A DNA stretch of 39,443 nucleotides, taken from the NCBI GenBank assembly GCA_030746295.1, contig JASLMY010000015.1, positions 1-39,443 on the forward strand, read 5' to 3'. Numbering within the stretch: the stretch's first letter is position 1; the number at the start of each line of letters is the position of its first letter. The notes below the pieces were generated by a model that was not told where the DNA came from, did no database searches, and was given only the letters and a program-made list of their open reading frames with translations. Made by a program: the position numbers and the translations under genes. The stretch is from Alphaproteobacteria bacterium (GTDB lineage: Bacteria > Pseudomonadota > Alphaproteobacteria > GCA-2731375). Positions 16,049 through 24,174 of this stretch are shown in pieces.

Positions 16049-16104
16049 CACGGGGACGATCTCCCGTGGGCCCACCATTGATGTGTGCCGGGGAGACCGT
16101 CCCG
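16048..16104 (+). promoter_or_regulatory. Hairpins downstream of the riboswitch, candidate expression platform
   Basis: CCACGGG (16048-16054) pairs perfectly with CCCGTGG (16063-16069), starting just after GCTAAAG. A second segment, CGGGGAGACCGTCCCG (16089-16104), is nearly the reverse complement of 16051-16066, so the two regions could instead pair with each other. This gives mutually exclusive structures. There is no U-run after the first hairpin, so a classical intrinsic terminator is not obvious; the remaining 160 bases to the rhodanese start show no gene. Confidence 0.4.
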
Positions 16105-16263
16105 ATGCTTTTCAGACCTTCGCCCCTCCGAAGCCCATCGCGGTTGCGATTTAGGTTGCCGCGTCGCGGAGCGGTGCGGGGCGACACGGTCGGACGGCCA
16201 CCACGGGGACAACGCCTGCGTCATCGCCGCGACGACGACGCACCAGCCAAGGGGAACAGCACC

Positions 16264-16734
16264 ATGAACGATTTGGCCAACACCAGACGACCCGAAACGA
16301 TCCACCAGGGGCAGCAACGACCCTATGCCGGCGATATCCTATCGCCCGAGGCTTGGAAGTACTTGGCCGAGGATCCGAACGCCGTGCTGATCGACGTCAG
16401 GACCCAGGCCGAATGGGTCTATGTCGGCGTGCCGGACCTGGCGCCGCTGGGCAAGACCGCCCTATTTGCCGAATGGCAGCGCTTTCCCGAGATGGACCGC
16501 AACCCGACCTTCGCGCAACAGGTCGCCGCCGCCGGCATCACCCCTGACCAGACCGTATTGCTGATCTGCCGCTCGGGCGCACGCTCGGCGCAAGCCGCGG
16601 CGCAACTCACCACGCTCGGCTACGAACGCTGCTTCAACGTCGTCGACGGCTTCGAGGGCGGCCTCGATCAGAACAGCCACCGCAACCGACTCGGCGGCTG
16701 GAAGGTCGCCGACCTGCCCTGGAAACAGGGCTGA
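16264..16734 (+). CDS. Rhodanese-domain sulfurtransferase
   Basis: A 156-residue single-domain rhodanese. The active-site loop is C102-R-S-G-A-R (LLICRSGARSAQAA), preceded by VLIDVRTQAEW and followed by CFNVVDGFEGGLD, all typical of the family. It could carry persulfide sulfur. The ATG at 16264 follows AAGGGGAACAGC; the frame stays open upstream to the riboswitch but that stretch is leader sequence. The gene is 35 bases ahead of metZ. Rhodanese followed by metZ downstream of a SAM-II element is a recognisable alphaproteobacterial arrangement and suggests a role in sulfur supply for homocysteine synthesis. Confidence 0.9.
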   Translation: MNDLANTRRPETIHQGQQRPYAGDILSPEAWKYLAEDPNAVLIDVRTQAEWVYVGVPDLAPLGKTALFAEWQRFPEMDRNPTFAQQVAAAGITPDQTVLLICRSGARSAQAAAQLTTLGYERCFNVVDGFEGGLDQNSHRNRLGGWKVADLPWKQG

Positions 16735-16769
16735 ATTGGCCGAAGAAAGAGAGCTTGGGAGCAGCGATC

Positions 16770-17975
16770 ATGGACGGCCACACCGACCCCGAACTCTGGC
16801 AACGCGGTTGGCGGCCCGAGACCCACCTGGTACGCGGCGGCACTGAGCGCTCGCATCACGGCGAGACCAGCGAGGCCCTCTACCTCAACTCGGGCTTCGT
16901 CTACGACAGCGCCGAGCTGGCCGAGGCCCGCTTCAAGGGCGACGCCGACGGATTCATCTATTCGCGCTACGGCAACCCGACAGTGGCGATGTTCGAGAAA
17001 CGGATGGCGCTCTTGGAGGAGGCGGGGGCCTGCTTCGCCACCGCCAGTGGGATGTCGGCGGTCTTTGCCGCTCTGGCGGCGCAGCTGAAGGTCGGCGACC
17101 ACGTCGTCGCGGCTCGAGCCCTCTTCGGCTCCTGTCACGTCATCCTGACCGAGATCCTGCCCCGCTTCGGCGTCGAGACGACGCTGGTCGACGGCTCGGA
17201 CCTCGCCCAATGGGAGGCGGCGGTCAGGCCCGAGACCGCCGTGGTCTTCTTCGAGACCCCGGCCAACCCGACGCTGGAGCTGATCGACATCGCCGCCGTG
17301 GCCGAGATCGCCCATCGGGCCGGCGCCCAGGTCGTCGTCGACAACGTCTTCTCGACACCCCTCTTACAGAAGCCGCTGAAGCTGGGCGCCGACATCGTCG
17401 TCTATTCCGGCACCAAGCACATCGACGGCCAGGGCCGATGTCTGGGCGGCGCCGTGCTGTCCGACCGCGCCTTTCGCGACGACGTTCTCGAGCCCTTTCT
17501 GCGACACACCGGTCCGGCCCTCAGCCCCTTCAACGCTTGGGTCCTGTTGAAGGGGCTGGAGACCTTGTCGCTCCGGGTCGAACGTCATTGCCGCTCGGCG
17601 CGGACGATCGCCGACCTACTGGCGGCGCATCCGAAGGTCGCCCAAGTCCTCTATCCTGGGCGCCCGGAGCATCCTCAGTTCGAGCTGGCGCAGAAGCAGA
17701 TGGCGGACGGCGGCAGCGTCGTCAGCTTCGAGCTCACCGGCGGCAAGGCGGCCGCCTTCCGCCTCTTGAACGCGCTGCAGCTGATCGACATCTCCAACAA
17801 TCTGGGCGACGCCAAGAGCCTGATCACCCACCCCGCCACCACGACGCACCGCGCCATGGGGCCGGAAGGCCGGGCCCGGATGGGCGTCACCAACGGCATG
17901 GTCCGGGTTTCGGTGGGTCTGGAAGACGCGGGCGATCTGACGAACGATCTCGCCCGAGGCTTGAGCCGCGCATAG
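16770..17975 (+). CDS. metZ: O-succinylhomoserine sulfhydrylase
   Basis: A 401-residue PLP enzyme of the Cys/Met metabolism family, making homocysteine from O-succinyl- or O-acetylhomoserine and sulfide. The PLP lysine is K216 in YSGTKHIDGQGRCLGG. Other family blocks are LNSGFVYDSAE, YSRYGNPTV, ATASGMSAVFAAL, FETPANPTLELIDI, NVFSTPLLQKPL and SLITHPATTTHR. The length and LVRGGTERSHHGETSEAL N terminus fit MetZ. The start at 16770 follows TTGGGAG. Expression is expected to fall when S-adenosylmethionine is abundant, through the upstream riboswitch. It ends 10 bases before the convergent carbamate kinase remnant. Confidence 0.93.
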   Translation: MDGHTDPELWQRGWRPETHLVRGGTERSHHGETSEALYLNSGFVYDSAELAEARFKGDADGFIYSRYGNPTVAMFEKRMALLEEAGACFATASGMSAVFAALAAQLKVGDHVVAARALFGSCHVILTEILPRFGVETTLVDGSDLAQWEAAVRPETAVVFFETPANPTLELIDIAAVAEIAHRAGAQVVVDNVFSTPLLQKPLKLGADIVVYSGTKHIDGQGRCLGGAVLSDRAFRDDVLEPFLRHTGPALSPFNAWVLLKGLETLSLRVERHCRSARTIADLLAAHPKVAQVLYPGRPEHPQFELAQKQMADGGSVVSFELTGGKAAAFRLLNALQLIDISNNLGDAKSLITHPATTTHRAMGPEGRARMGVTNGMVRVSVGLEDAGDLTNDLARGLSRA

Positions 17976-17984
17976 GCCCCTACC

Positions 17985-18927
17985 CTAGGTGGCGTCAGAA
18001 CCGTCTTCGTAGAGACCGAGGCGCGCCTCGGCTCGGACCAGGGTACCGCTCCGGCCAGCCAGGATCTCGACCGCCGCCTCCAAGGCGCCGATGCCGGCGA
18101 TGCCGCCGGTGGCTCGGACGAAGCGGGACGCCGCCGCGACCTTGGGCGCCATGGTACCGGGCTCGAATGCAAAGCCGTCCAAGTCCGCCGGACCGGCGGT
18201 TCGGATCGCGACGGCGTCCGGGTCCGGCCAAGCGGTCCTGACCGCCCACGTCGGTCAGCAGCAGCAGGGCGTCGGCACCCAGCGCCGTCGCCAGCAGCGC
18301 CGCCGTCAAATCCTTGTCGACCACCGCCTCGACGCCACGCACCACGAGATCGGCATCGACGGCGACCGGGATGCCGCCGCCGCCGGCGCAGACGACAACG
18401 ACGCCGGCGTCCAGCAATAGCCGAATGGTACCGAGTTCGAGGATCGCCTTCGGTTCCGGCGACGGCACGACGCGCCGGTAGCCGCGGCCATCCGGTCGAA
18501 AGGCCCAACCGCACGCCCGGGCCAGCGCTTCTATCTCGGATGCGTCGTAGATCGGGCCGATGGGCTTCGACGGCGCCTCGAAGGCAGGATCGTCCGGGTC
18601 GACCCGCACCTGGGTCAGCAGGGCGGCGATCTCGCGGCCTGGCAGATGGCGGCGCAACTCGCGCTCTATCAGGTAGCCGATCAGGCCTTCGCTTTCGGCG
18701 TCGAGGACGTCGAGCGGATAGGGCGCGACCTCGTCCAACGCCTCGCTCTGCAATGCCAGGAGGCCGACTTGCGGGCCGTTGCCGTGGGTGACGACGAGTT
18801 CGTGTGCCTCGGCCAATGCGGCGATCGACACCGCCGCCCGCGCCAGATTTCGCCGCTGGGTCTCGATCTCTAAGGCTTCGCCGCGCCGCAGGAGAGCGTT
18901 GCCCCCGATCGCAGCGATGATGCGCAC
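17985..18927 (-). pseudogene. arcC: Carbamate kinase, disrupted by a frameshift
   Basis: The N-terminal two thirds (from 18927) read as carbamate kinase: AAIGGNALLRRGE, VVTHGNGPQVGLLALQ, CAGGGGIPV, VDKDLTAALLA and LLLLTDV. At about 18245 the frame is lost; the family C terminus continues in the next frame as RTAWPDPDAVAIR, FAFEPGTMAPKVAAASRF and ATGGIAGIGALEAAVEIL, ending at 17985. Restoring the frame needs either removal of one G or addition of two bases in GTGGGCGG; the two-base version aligns best with the family (TDVDAV...). Uninterrupted, the protein would be about 313 residues, normal for the family. Without correction, the original frame ends at 17995 with a non-homologous tail. Mutation and sequencing error cannot be told apart here. 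It begins 3 bases after the CPGS-like gene. Confidence 0.85.
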
Positions 18928-18930
18928 CGC

Positions 18931-20277
18931 CTAGGCCCCCGCGTCAGCAGCCGAGAGGAACTTGTCGACCACCGCGGCAAGCGTCGGCTCACCGGCATCG
19001 GCAAAGTCGTACCGAGCCCGGACCCAAGGCTTGTCGATCCGGATCTCCGCGGCGAGATCCACCGGTGAGGCGATGACGACGACGTCGACGTCCGCGGCGA
19101 AGATCGTCGCTTCCAGCGCGCCGAGCTGTTCCCGATCGTAGCCGACGTCCGGCAACACCGGGCCGATATGCGGATAGCGCTCGTAGATCGCGCGAATTTC
19201 CGGCACCGCGAATTGGCGCGGATCGACGATGTCGGCCGCGCCCGCTGCCATCGCGGCGACAAAGCCAGCGCCGTAGGCCATCTGCCCATGCGTGATGGTC
19301 GGGCCGTCCTCGATCACCAGCACGCGCCTGTCCTCGACCAGTGTCGGATCGTCCAGATGTACGGGCGACGCCGCCCGGACCACGGTGGCCCCCGGGTTGA
19401 CGGCACGAAGGTTTTGGACCGTGCGCTCGACTTCGTCGGGAATGGCCACATCGACCTTGTTGACGACGAAGGCGTCGGCCATCCGCACGCAGGCCTCGCC
19501 CGGATGATGCGTCGTGATCTGATCGGGACGCAGGGCGTCGGCGACGACGATGTTGAGATCGGGTCGGAAGAAGGCGAAGTCGTTGTTGCCGCCGTCCCAG
19601 ACGATGATGTCGGCCTCGCGCTCGGCCTGCTCGAGAATGCGGCCATAGTCGACGCCGGCATAGATGATGCCGCCGGCGGCGATATGGGGCTCGTACTCCT
19701 CGCGTTCCTCCTGCGTGCAATCGGCCGCGTCCAGGTCCGCCATGGTGGCGAACCGCTGCACCGCCTGGGCCGTCAAGTCGCCATAGGGCATCGGATGGCG
19801 GACCGCGGCGACACGGTGTCCGCGCGCCGCCAGCCAGCCGGAGAGCCAGCGTGAAATCTGTGACTTGCCGCAGCCTGTTCGGACCGCGGTCACCGCGATG
19901 ACGGGCACGCTCGCCGCCAACATCGTCGCCCGGGGTCCGAGCAGGGCGAAGTCGGCGCCCGCCGCCAGGGCCCGCGACGCCAGGTGCATGACCGTCGCGT
20001 GGTCGATATCGCTGTAGGCCAGCACGACCTCGTCGACGTCGCGCGCCCGGCAGATCGTCTCCAAACCGTCCTCCGCCTCGATCGGGATGCCGTCAGGGTA
20101 GAGCGAGCCCGCCAGGGCGCCGGGATAGCGGCGGTCGGCGATGCCGGGGATCTGCGTCGCCGTGAAGGCGACGACCTCGACCGAGTCGTCGTTGCGGTAG
20201 ACGACGTTGAAATCGTGAAAATCTCGCCCGGCGGCGCCCGCAATGACGATGCGCTTGCGCCGGCTCGACGTCGTCAT
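18931..20277 (-). CDS. Cyclic 2,3-diphosphoglycerate synthetase-like GTPase
   Basis: A 448-residue cytoplasmic P-loop protein resembling archaeal cyclic 2,3-diphosphoglycerate synthetase (CpgS). Residues 8-125 form an N-terminal Rossmann-like domain (RIVIAGAAGRDFHDFNVVYR, SDIDHATVMHLASRAL). A variant P-loop, AVRTGCGKSQ (131-140), starts the NTPase domain, followed by RHPMPYGDL, IVWDGGNNDFAFFRPDLNI and VVNKVD. The archaeal enzyme makes a thermoprotectant, which is not expected here. Bacterial homologues are usually annotated only as GTPase, and their reaction is unknown to me. The ATG at 20277 has AGAGGG at six bases; ATG at 20283 abuts that site. It lies between an amidase and carbamate kinase, so a step in carbamoyl or phosphoryl transfer is a reasonable guess. 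Confidence 0.8.
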   Translation of the reverse strand: MTTSSRRKRIVIAGAAGRDFHDFNVVYRNDDSVEVVAFTATQIPGIADRRYPGALAGSLYPDGIPIEAEDGLETICRARDVDEVVLAYSDIDHATVMHLASRALAAGADFALLGPRATMLAASVPVIAVTAVRTGCGKSQISRWLSGWLAARGHRVAAVRHPMPYGDLTAQAVQRFATMADLDAADCTQEEREEYEPHIAAGGIIYAGVDYGRILEQAEREADIIVWDGGNNDFAFFRPDLNIVVADALRPDQITTHHPGEACVRMADAFVVNKVDVAIPDEVERTVQNLRAVNPGATVVRAASPVHLDDPTLVEDRRVLVIEDGPTITHGQMAYGAGFVAAMAAGAADIVDPRQFAVPEIRAIYERYPHIGPVLPDVGYDREQLGALEATIFAADVDVVVIASPVDLAAEIRIDKPWVRARYDFADAGEPTLAAVVDKFLSAADAGA

Positions 20278-20347
20278 CGGCATCCCTCTTTCTTCGGGCG
20301 CCGCCTTTTCGGGCTTGGATCGACCGCTCAATCCGATCCGGGGCGCC

Positions 20348-21745
20348 TCATGCTTCCAATCCGGGCGGCACCCGGCCAGCAAAGCCCGCCGCCTGCTCGT
20401 AGGCCCAACCGATCCTGAGCGCCGTCGTCTCGTCGTAACTGCGGCAGGCGATCTGCAACGAGATCGGCAGGCCGCCGGAGGTGAAGCCGTTCGGCAGCGA
20501 CAACGCGCAGGCATCCAGCAGGTTGAAGGCCCGGGTGAAATAGGCCGGCGTGCCGGTCTCGTCGACCTCGTCGACCGGGATCGCCGCCGTCATCGTCGAC
20601 GGCGTCAGCAGCGCCTCGACGCCGGCCAAGGCCACGGCGAAGTCGCACTTGACCTTTTCTTTCTCCCGCAGCGCCAACAGATAGTCACGGGCCGACATGT
20701 CCTTGCCGATCCAGATCCGGGGCCGCACGTTCGGGTCGATCGGCAGGGAGTCGTCGTCGACGAGCTCGCCGACGAAGGAATAGCCCTCGGCACCGATGAT
20801 CCGGCCGGTGGCAGCGGCGAAGTCGGCGAAGCCGAGCGGCAGATCGACGTCGACGATATTGGCGCCCAGGTCCGCTAGCACTTCCAGCGAGGCGTCGTAG
20901 GCGGCCAGGATCTCGGCGTCGACGCCCTCGCGTTCCGCTTCCTGCAGTCTGGCAAGGCGCATGCCGGCGACGCCCAGCTTCAGACTCGGCAATGGGTCCT
21001 CAATGGGATGTCGGAGCGTCAGGGAGTCGTGCGGATCGGGGCCCGCCATCGCCATGTATAGTTGGGCCGCATCCTCGACCGTGCGGCAGATCGGGCCGGG
21101 TGTGTCCAGCGTCGTCGCCAACGGCAGCACGCCGAAGGTGCTGATCCGACCGATCGTGGTCTTGAGGCCGGCGAGCCCGCACCAGGCTGCCGGCAGACGC
21201 ACCGAGCCGCCGGTGTCGGTGCCGAGCGCCCATGGCGCCAAGCCGGCTGCGACCGAGACGCCGGAGCCGGCGCTGGAGCCACCGGGCGTGCGCGGCACCT
21301 CCAGATCCCAGGGGTTCCAGGGTGTCCCCATATGCGTGTTCGTGCCCCAGCCGCCCATCGCGAACTCGACCGTGTGGGTCTTGCCGATGACGATCATGCC
21401 GGCGGCGACGAGCCGGCGTGCGAGAGTCGCGGTAACCGGCGAGACGCGATTGGCCCAGGCCTTGGAGCCACCGGTGGTGATGCGGCCCTCCATGTCGATG
21501 ATGTCTTTGAGGGCGACGGGCACGCCATGGAAAGGGCCGACGGCATGGCCCGACCGGATCGCCTGGTCCGCCGCCGCCGCCGCCATCCGTGCCTCTTCAC
21601 CATAGACGGCGATGAAGGCATGCAGCTTGTCGTCATAGGCCTCGATGCGGGCCAGCAGGCGCTCGATCAGCTCGGTCGAGGTCAGGCGGCCGGCTTGGAT
21701 CTCGGCCGCCATCCGGGTGGCGGAAAGAAACGCGGGATCGCTCAT
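20348..21745 (-). CDS. Amidase-signature-family amidohydrolase
   Basis: A 465-residue amidase with the Ser-cisSer-Lys triad: K80 in VALKDIIDMEG, the cis-serine at S157/S158 in TPGGSSAGSG, and the nucleophile S181 in GTDTGGSVRLP. It hydrolyses a C-N bond of an amide or a carboxylated urea; the substrate cannot be deduced. The start at 21745 follows GAGGGTGTGGCG. It lies 10 bases downstream of a GST gene and 70 bases upstream of the CPGS-like gene, all in one direction with carbamate kinase at the end. That order suggests the amide product may feed carbamoyl phosphate metabolism. It is a paralogue, not a close copy, of the amidase at 22720. Confidence 0.88.
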   Translation of the reverse strand: MSDPAFLSATRMAAEIQAGRLTSTELIERLLARIEAYDDKLHAFIAVYGEEARMAAAAADQAIRSGHAVGPFHGVPVALKDIIDMEGRITTGGSKAWANRVSPVTATLARRLVAAGMIVIGKTHTVEFAMGGWGTNTHMGTPWNPWDLEVPRTPGGSSAGSGVSVAAGLAPWALGTDTGGSVRLPAAWCGLAGLKTTIGRISTFGVLPLATTLDTPGPICRTVEDAAQLYMAMAGPDPHDSLTLRHPIEDPLPSLKLGVAGMRLARLQEAEREGVDAEILAAYDASLEVLADLGANIVDVDLPLGFADFAAATGRIIGAEGYSFVGELVDDDSLPIDPNVRPRIWIGKDMSARDYLLALREKEKVKCDFAVALAGVEALLTPSTMTAAIPVDEVDETGTPAYFTRAFNLLDACALSLPNGFTSGGLPISLQIACRSYDETTALRIGWAYEQAAGFAGRVPPGLEA

Positions 21746-21755
21746 CGCCACACCC

Positions 21756-22370
21756 TCAAGCCGACGCGCTCGGCCGCTCGGCAATGCGCGCGTACCAGCT
21801 CTTTATGTTCTGGCATGCCTCCGGCACCGGCTGGCCGACGCGCTCGCCGAATTCGAGGAAGACGAACAGCATCACGTCGGCAAGCGTAAAGCGGTCGCCG
21901 GCGACGAAGCTCTTGCCGGCCATCAACCCGTCCAACCAGGCGATCTTGTCCTGCGCCACCGCCTTCAGGCCGTCCGCCGCCTCGGGAATGCAGCGAAATC
22001 GCGGCGTGAAGAAGTCGAGGCCATCGGAATAGCGAAAGCCGTTGGTCAGCGGCTCGGCGATGTTGAGATCGATGCGCCGGGTCCACATCCGGGTCTCGGC
22101 CTTCTCGGCTGCGGTCGCGCCGATCAGCGGAGGCGCCGGCTGCACGTCCTCGATATATTCGCAGATCGCCGTGATCTCGGTGACGATGGCGCCATCGTCG
22201 AGCTCCAGCGCCGGGCACTGGCCAGCCGGGTTGACCTCGCTCAAGTAGGGCGCTCGCCGATTTTCGAGGCCGGGGAGATCGATCTCGGTGGTCTCCAGCT
22301 CCAAGCCCTTCTCGGCTAGGAACATGCGCACCACCTTGGGATTAGGTCCAATCGAATTGTAGAGCTTCAT
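21756..22370 (-). CDS. Glutathione S-transferase family protein
   Basis: A 204-residue cytosolic GST. The N-terminal thioredoxin-like domain (about 1-78) carries MKLYNSIGPNPKVVRMFLAE, the cis-proline region NPAGQCPALEL and the glutathione-binding TEITAICEYIE. The helical C-terminal domain includes FVAGDRFTLADVMLFVFLEF. Length is standard. GSTs conjugate or detoxify electrophiles; some act in catabolic operons as isomerases or dehalogenases. The ATG at 22370 follows GGGAGGAATC. It is the first gene of the minus-strand operon with amidase, CPGS-like GTPase and carbamate kinase, and is divergent from the AtzGE-like pair across 132 bases. Confidence 0.9.
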   Translation of the reverse strand: MKLYNSIGPNPKVVRMFLAEKGLELETTEIDLPGLENRRAPYLSEVNPAGQCPALELDDGAIVTEITAICEYIEDVQPAPPLIGATAAEKAETRMWTRRIDLNIAEPLTNGFRYSDGLDFFTPRFRCIPEAADGLKAVAQDKIAWLDGLMAGKSFVAGDRFTLADVMLFVFLEFGERVGQPVPEACQNIKSWYARIAERPSASA

Positions 22371-22430
22371 GATTCCTCCCGGCCTCGGCCTGGTTTTGAT
22401 CTGTGCCAAGAAATAACAGTTCAGGATGGA

Positions 22431-22460
22431 CCCAAATGCAAGGCCCGGGGCTTGCGTGGG
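22431..22460. promoter_or_regulatory. Inverted repeat between divergent GST and AtzG-like genes
   Basis: GCAAGGCCC (22438-22446) faces GGGGCTTGC (22447-22455) with one mismatch, flanked by CCCA and TGGG. It lies between two divergent operons with related-looking content. It could be a shared operator or a hairpin in the atzG-like leader; no regulator gene is adjacent. Confidence 0.3.
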
Positions 22461-22502
22461 AAGGGCAATGCTGGAACGCTTGCGCCCTAGGAGGATGTGA
22501 GA

Positions 22503-22703
22503 ATGGCAGACGACACCGGATTGGACGACAACGCGCGCACGGCGCTGGCCGCGGGTCTGGGCCTCGACAAGCTCGCCCGGCTCTTCCCCGACGCCTTCGA
22601 CCGCGCTTATCGCTATGCCCAAGCGATGCTGGCCGACACGCCGCGGCCGGAGGCGATCGCCGACGAACCGGCGCACGTCTTTCGTGCCGGGCCCGAGGCC
22701 TGA
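22503..22703 (+). CDS. AtzG-like small subunit (DUF4089, GatC-related)
   Basis: A 66-residue protein beginning MADDTGLDDNARTALAAGLG, with two predicted helices and an end of GatC type, IADEPAHVFRAGPEA. AtzG in cyanuric-acid degraders is a small GatC-like protein that binds the amidase AtzE, and it is encoded directly upstream of it. Here the amidase start is 17 bases after this stop, the same order. The ATG at 22503 has AGGAGG at eight bases; the GTG at 22497 is too close to that site. The protein is short, so family assignment rests on size, the C-terminal dEPA.VF motif and position. Confidence 0.75.
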   Translation: MADDTGLDDNARTALAAGLGLDKLARLFPDAFDRAYRYAQAMLADTPRPEAIADEPAHVFRAGPEA

Positions 22704-22719
22704 AGGCGACGGTGTTAGC

Positions 22720-24111
22720 ATGACCGACCTCCCCTTCCTGCCCCTGACCGAGGCGGCGACGCTGGTCGCGGCGAAGCAGCTCTCGCCGGTCGAATACACG
22801 GAAGCACTGCTCCGGCGGATCGAGACGCACGATTCCAGGCTCGCGAGTTTCCTCCACCTGACCGCCGATGCGGCGATCGCTGCGGCGCGTGAGGCCGAGG
22901 CGGCGGTCCAGGCCGGCGCCACGCTCGGGCCCCTGCACGGCATTCCCTTCGGCCTCAAGGACATCATCGACGCCGAGGGCCTGGCGACGACGGCACATTC
23001 CAAGATCTTGGCCGACAACGTCGCCGCCGAGGACGCCGAGGCCACCGCCCGCCTCAAGGCCGCCGGCGGCATTCTCCTCGGCAAGCTGGCGACGCACGAG
23101 TTCGCCCTCGGCGGCCCCTGTTTCGACCTGCCCTGGCCGCCGGCCCGAAACCCTTGGGACCCCAGCAAACATCCGGGCGGTTCCTCCAGCGGCTCAGGCG
23201 TTGCCGTCGCGGCGGGCTTCCTACCGGCGGCGCTCGGCAGCGATACCGGCGGCTCGGTCCGCAACCCTGCCTCCAGCTGTGGCCTTGTCGGCATGAAGGC
23301 GACCTACGGCCGGGTCAGCCGCCGCGGTGTCGTGCCGCTCTCGTTCTCGCTCGACTATGTCGGTCCGCTGACCCGCACGGTCGCCGACAATGCCGCCGTC
23401 CTGAACGTGATCGCCGGCCACGATGCCCGGGATCCCGGCAGCGCGGCGGTGCCGGTGCCGGACTTCACCGCGCGGCTGGACAAGGATATCAAAGGCCTCA
23501 GGATTGGCGTCATCCGCCACTTCTACACCCGCGACCTCGTCGCCGATCCGGAAATGACGGCGGCGATCGAGGCCGCGCTGAAGACGCTTCAGGGGCTCGG
23601 TGCCGAGGTCCGCGAGATCGAGGCCCGACCCTTGCGCGCCTACGCGGCCTGCAACCGGACCATCCTGCTCTCGGAGGCCTTCGCCGTGCACGAGCAGTGG
23701 CTGAAGGAGCGGCCCGAGGACTATGGCGCCTTGACCCGCGAGCGGCTACTGCCGGGCGCCTTCGTGCCCGCCGTCGACTATGTGCAGGCGGTCCGTAGCC
23801 GGCGCCGGCTGAAGGCTGAGTTCGATCGCCTGACGGCCGATCTCGACGTCGTGGTGACGGCCTCCAGCATGGAGCCACCCTGCGCCATCGACGATCCGGA
23901 AATGGTCGCCAAGACCTATTCCCGGCAGGCCCGCCCACCCTTCAACGTCACCGGCAATCCGGCCCTGGTGCTGCCGACCGGGTTCTCGTCCGCCGGCATG
24001 CCGCTGTCGATGCAGATCGTCGGCAAGCCCTTCGACGAGGCCACGGTCTACCAGGTGGCGCAAGCCTACGAGCAGGCGAGCCCGTGGAAGGATCGGCACC
24101 CGGAGCTATAG
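22720..24111 (+). CDS. AtzE-like amidase (1-carboxybiuret hydrolase family)
   Basis: A 463-residue amidase-signature enzyme. The triad is K80 in FGLKDIIDAEG, cis-serine S155/S156 in HPGGSSSGSG and nucleophile S179 in GSDTGGSVRNP. It is partnered with the AtzG-like gene immediately upstream, as in the AtzE-AtzG complex, where AtzE releases ammonia from 1-carboxybiuret in s-triazine degradation. Many AtzEG-like pairs occur outside triazine pathways, so the substrate may be another carboxylated urea or an amide; no cyanuric acid hydrolase (AtzD) or AtzH is visible here. The 463-residue length fits AtzE. The two genes are a bicistronic plus-strand unit. Confidence 0.85.
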   Translation: MTDLPFLPLTEAATLVAAKQLSPVEYTEALLRRIETHDSRLASFLHLTADAAIAAAREAEAAVQAGATLGPLHGIPFGLKDIIDAEGLATTAHSKILADNVAAEDAEATARLKAAGGILLGKLATHEFALGGPCFDLPWPPARNPWDPSKHPGGSSSGSGVAVAAGFLPAALGSDTGGSVRNPASSCGLVGMKATYGRVSRRGVVPLSFSLDYVGPLTRTVADNAAVLNVIAGHDARDPGSAAVPVPDFTARLDKDIKGLRIGVIRHFYTRDLVADPEMTAAIEAALKTLQGLGAEVREIEARPLRAYAACNRTILLSEAFAVHEQWLKERPEDYGALTRERLLPGAFVPAVDYVQAVRSRRRLKAEFDRLTADLDVVVTASSMEPPCAIDDPEMVAKTYSRQARPPFNVTGNPALVLPTGFSSAGMPLSMQIVGKPFDEATVYQVAQAYEQASPWKDRHPEL

Positions 24112-24174
24112 CGAATCCCGACGGAGCGCATTTGCACCTGCTACCCCGTCCCTGCTCTCGCAGGCGGGCCACCG

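Noticed and set aside
15949..16263. Upstream in-frame extension of the rhodanese gene
   Set aside because: It would translate the riboswitch, is Arg/Pro-rich and non-homologous, while the ATG at 16264 has a good ribosome binding site.
17985..18927. Programmed ribosomal frameshift in carbamate kinase
   Set aside because: No slippery heptamer, stimulatory hairpin or rare codon is visible at 18245, and carbamate kinase is not known to use frameshifting; mutation or sequence error is simpler.
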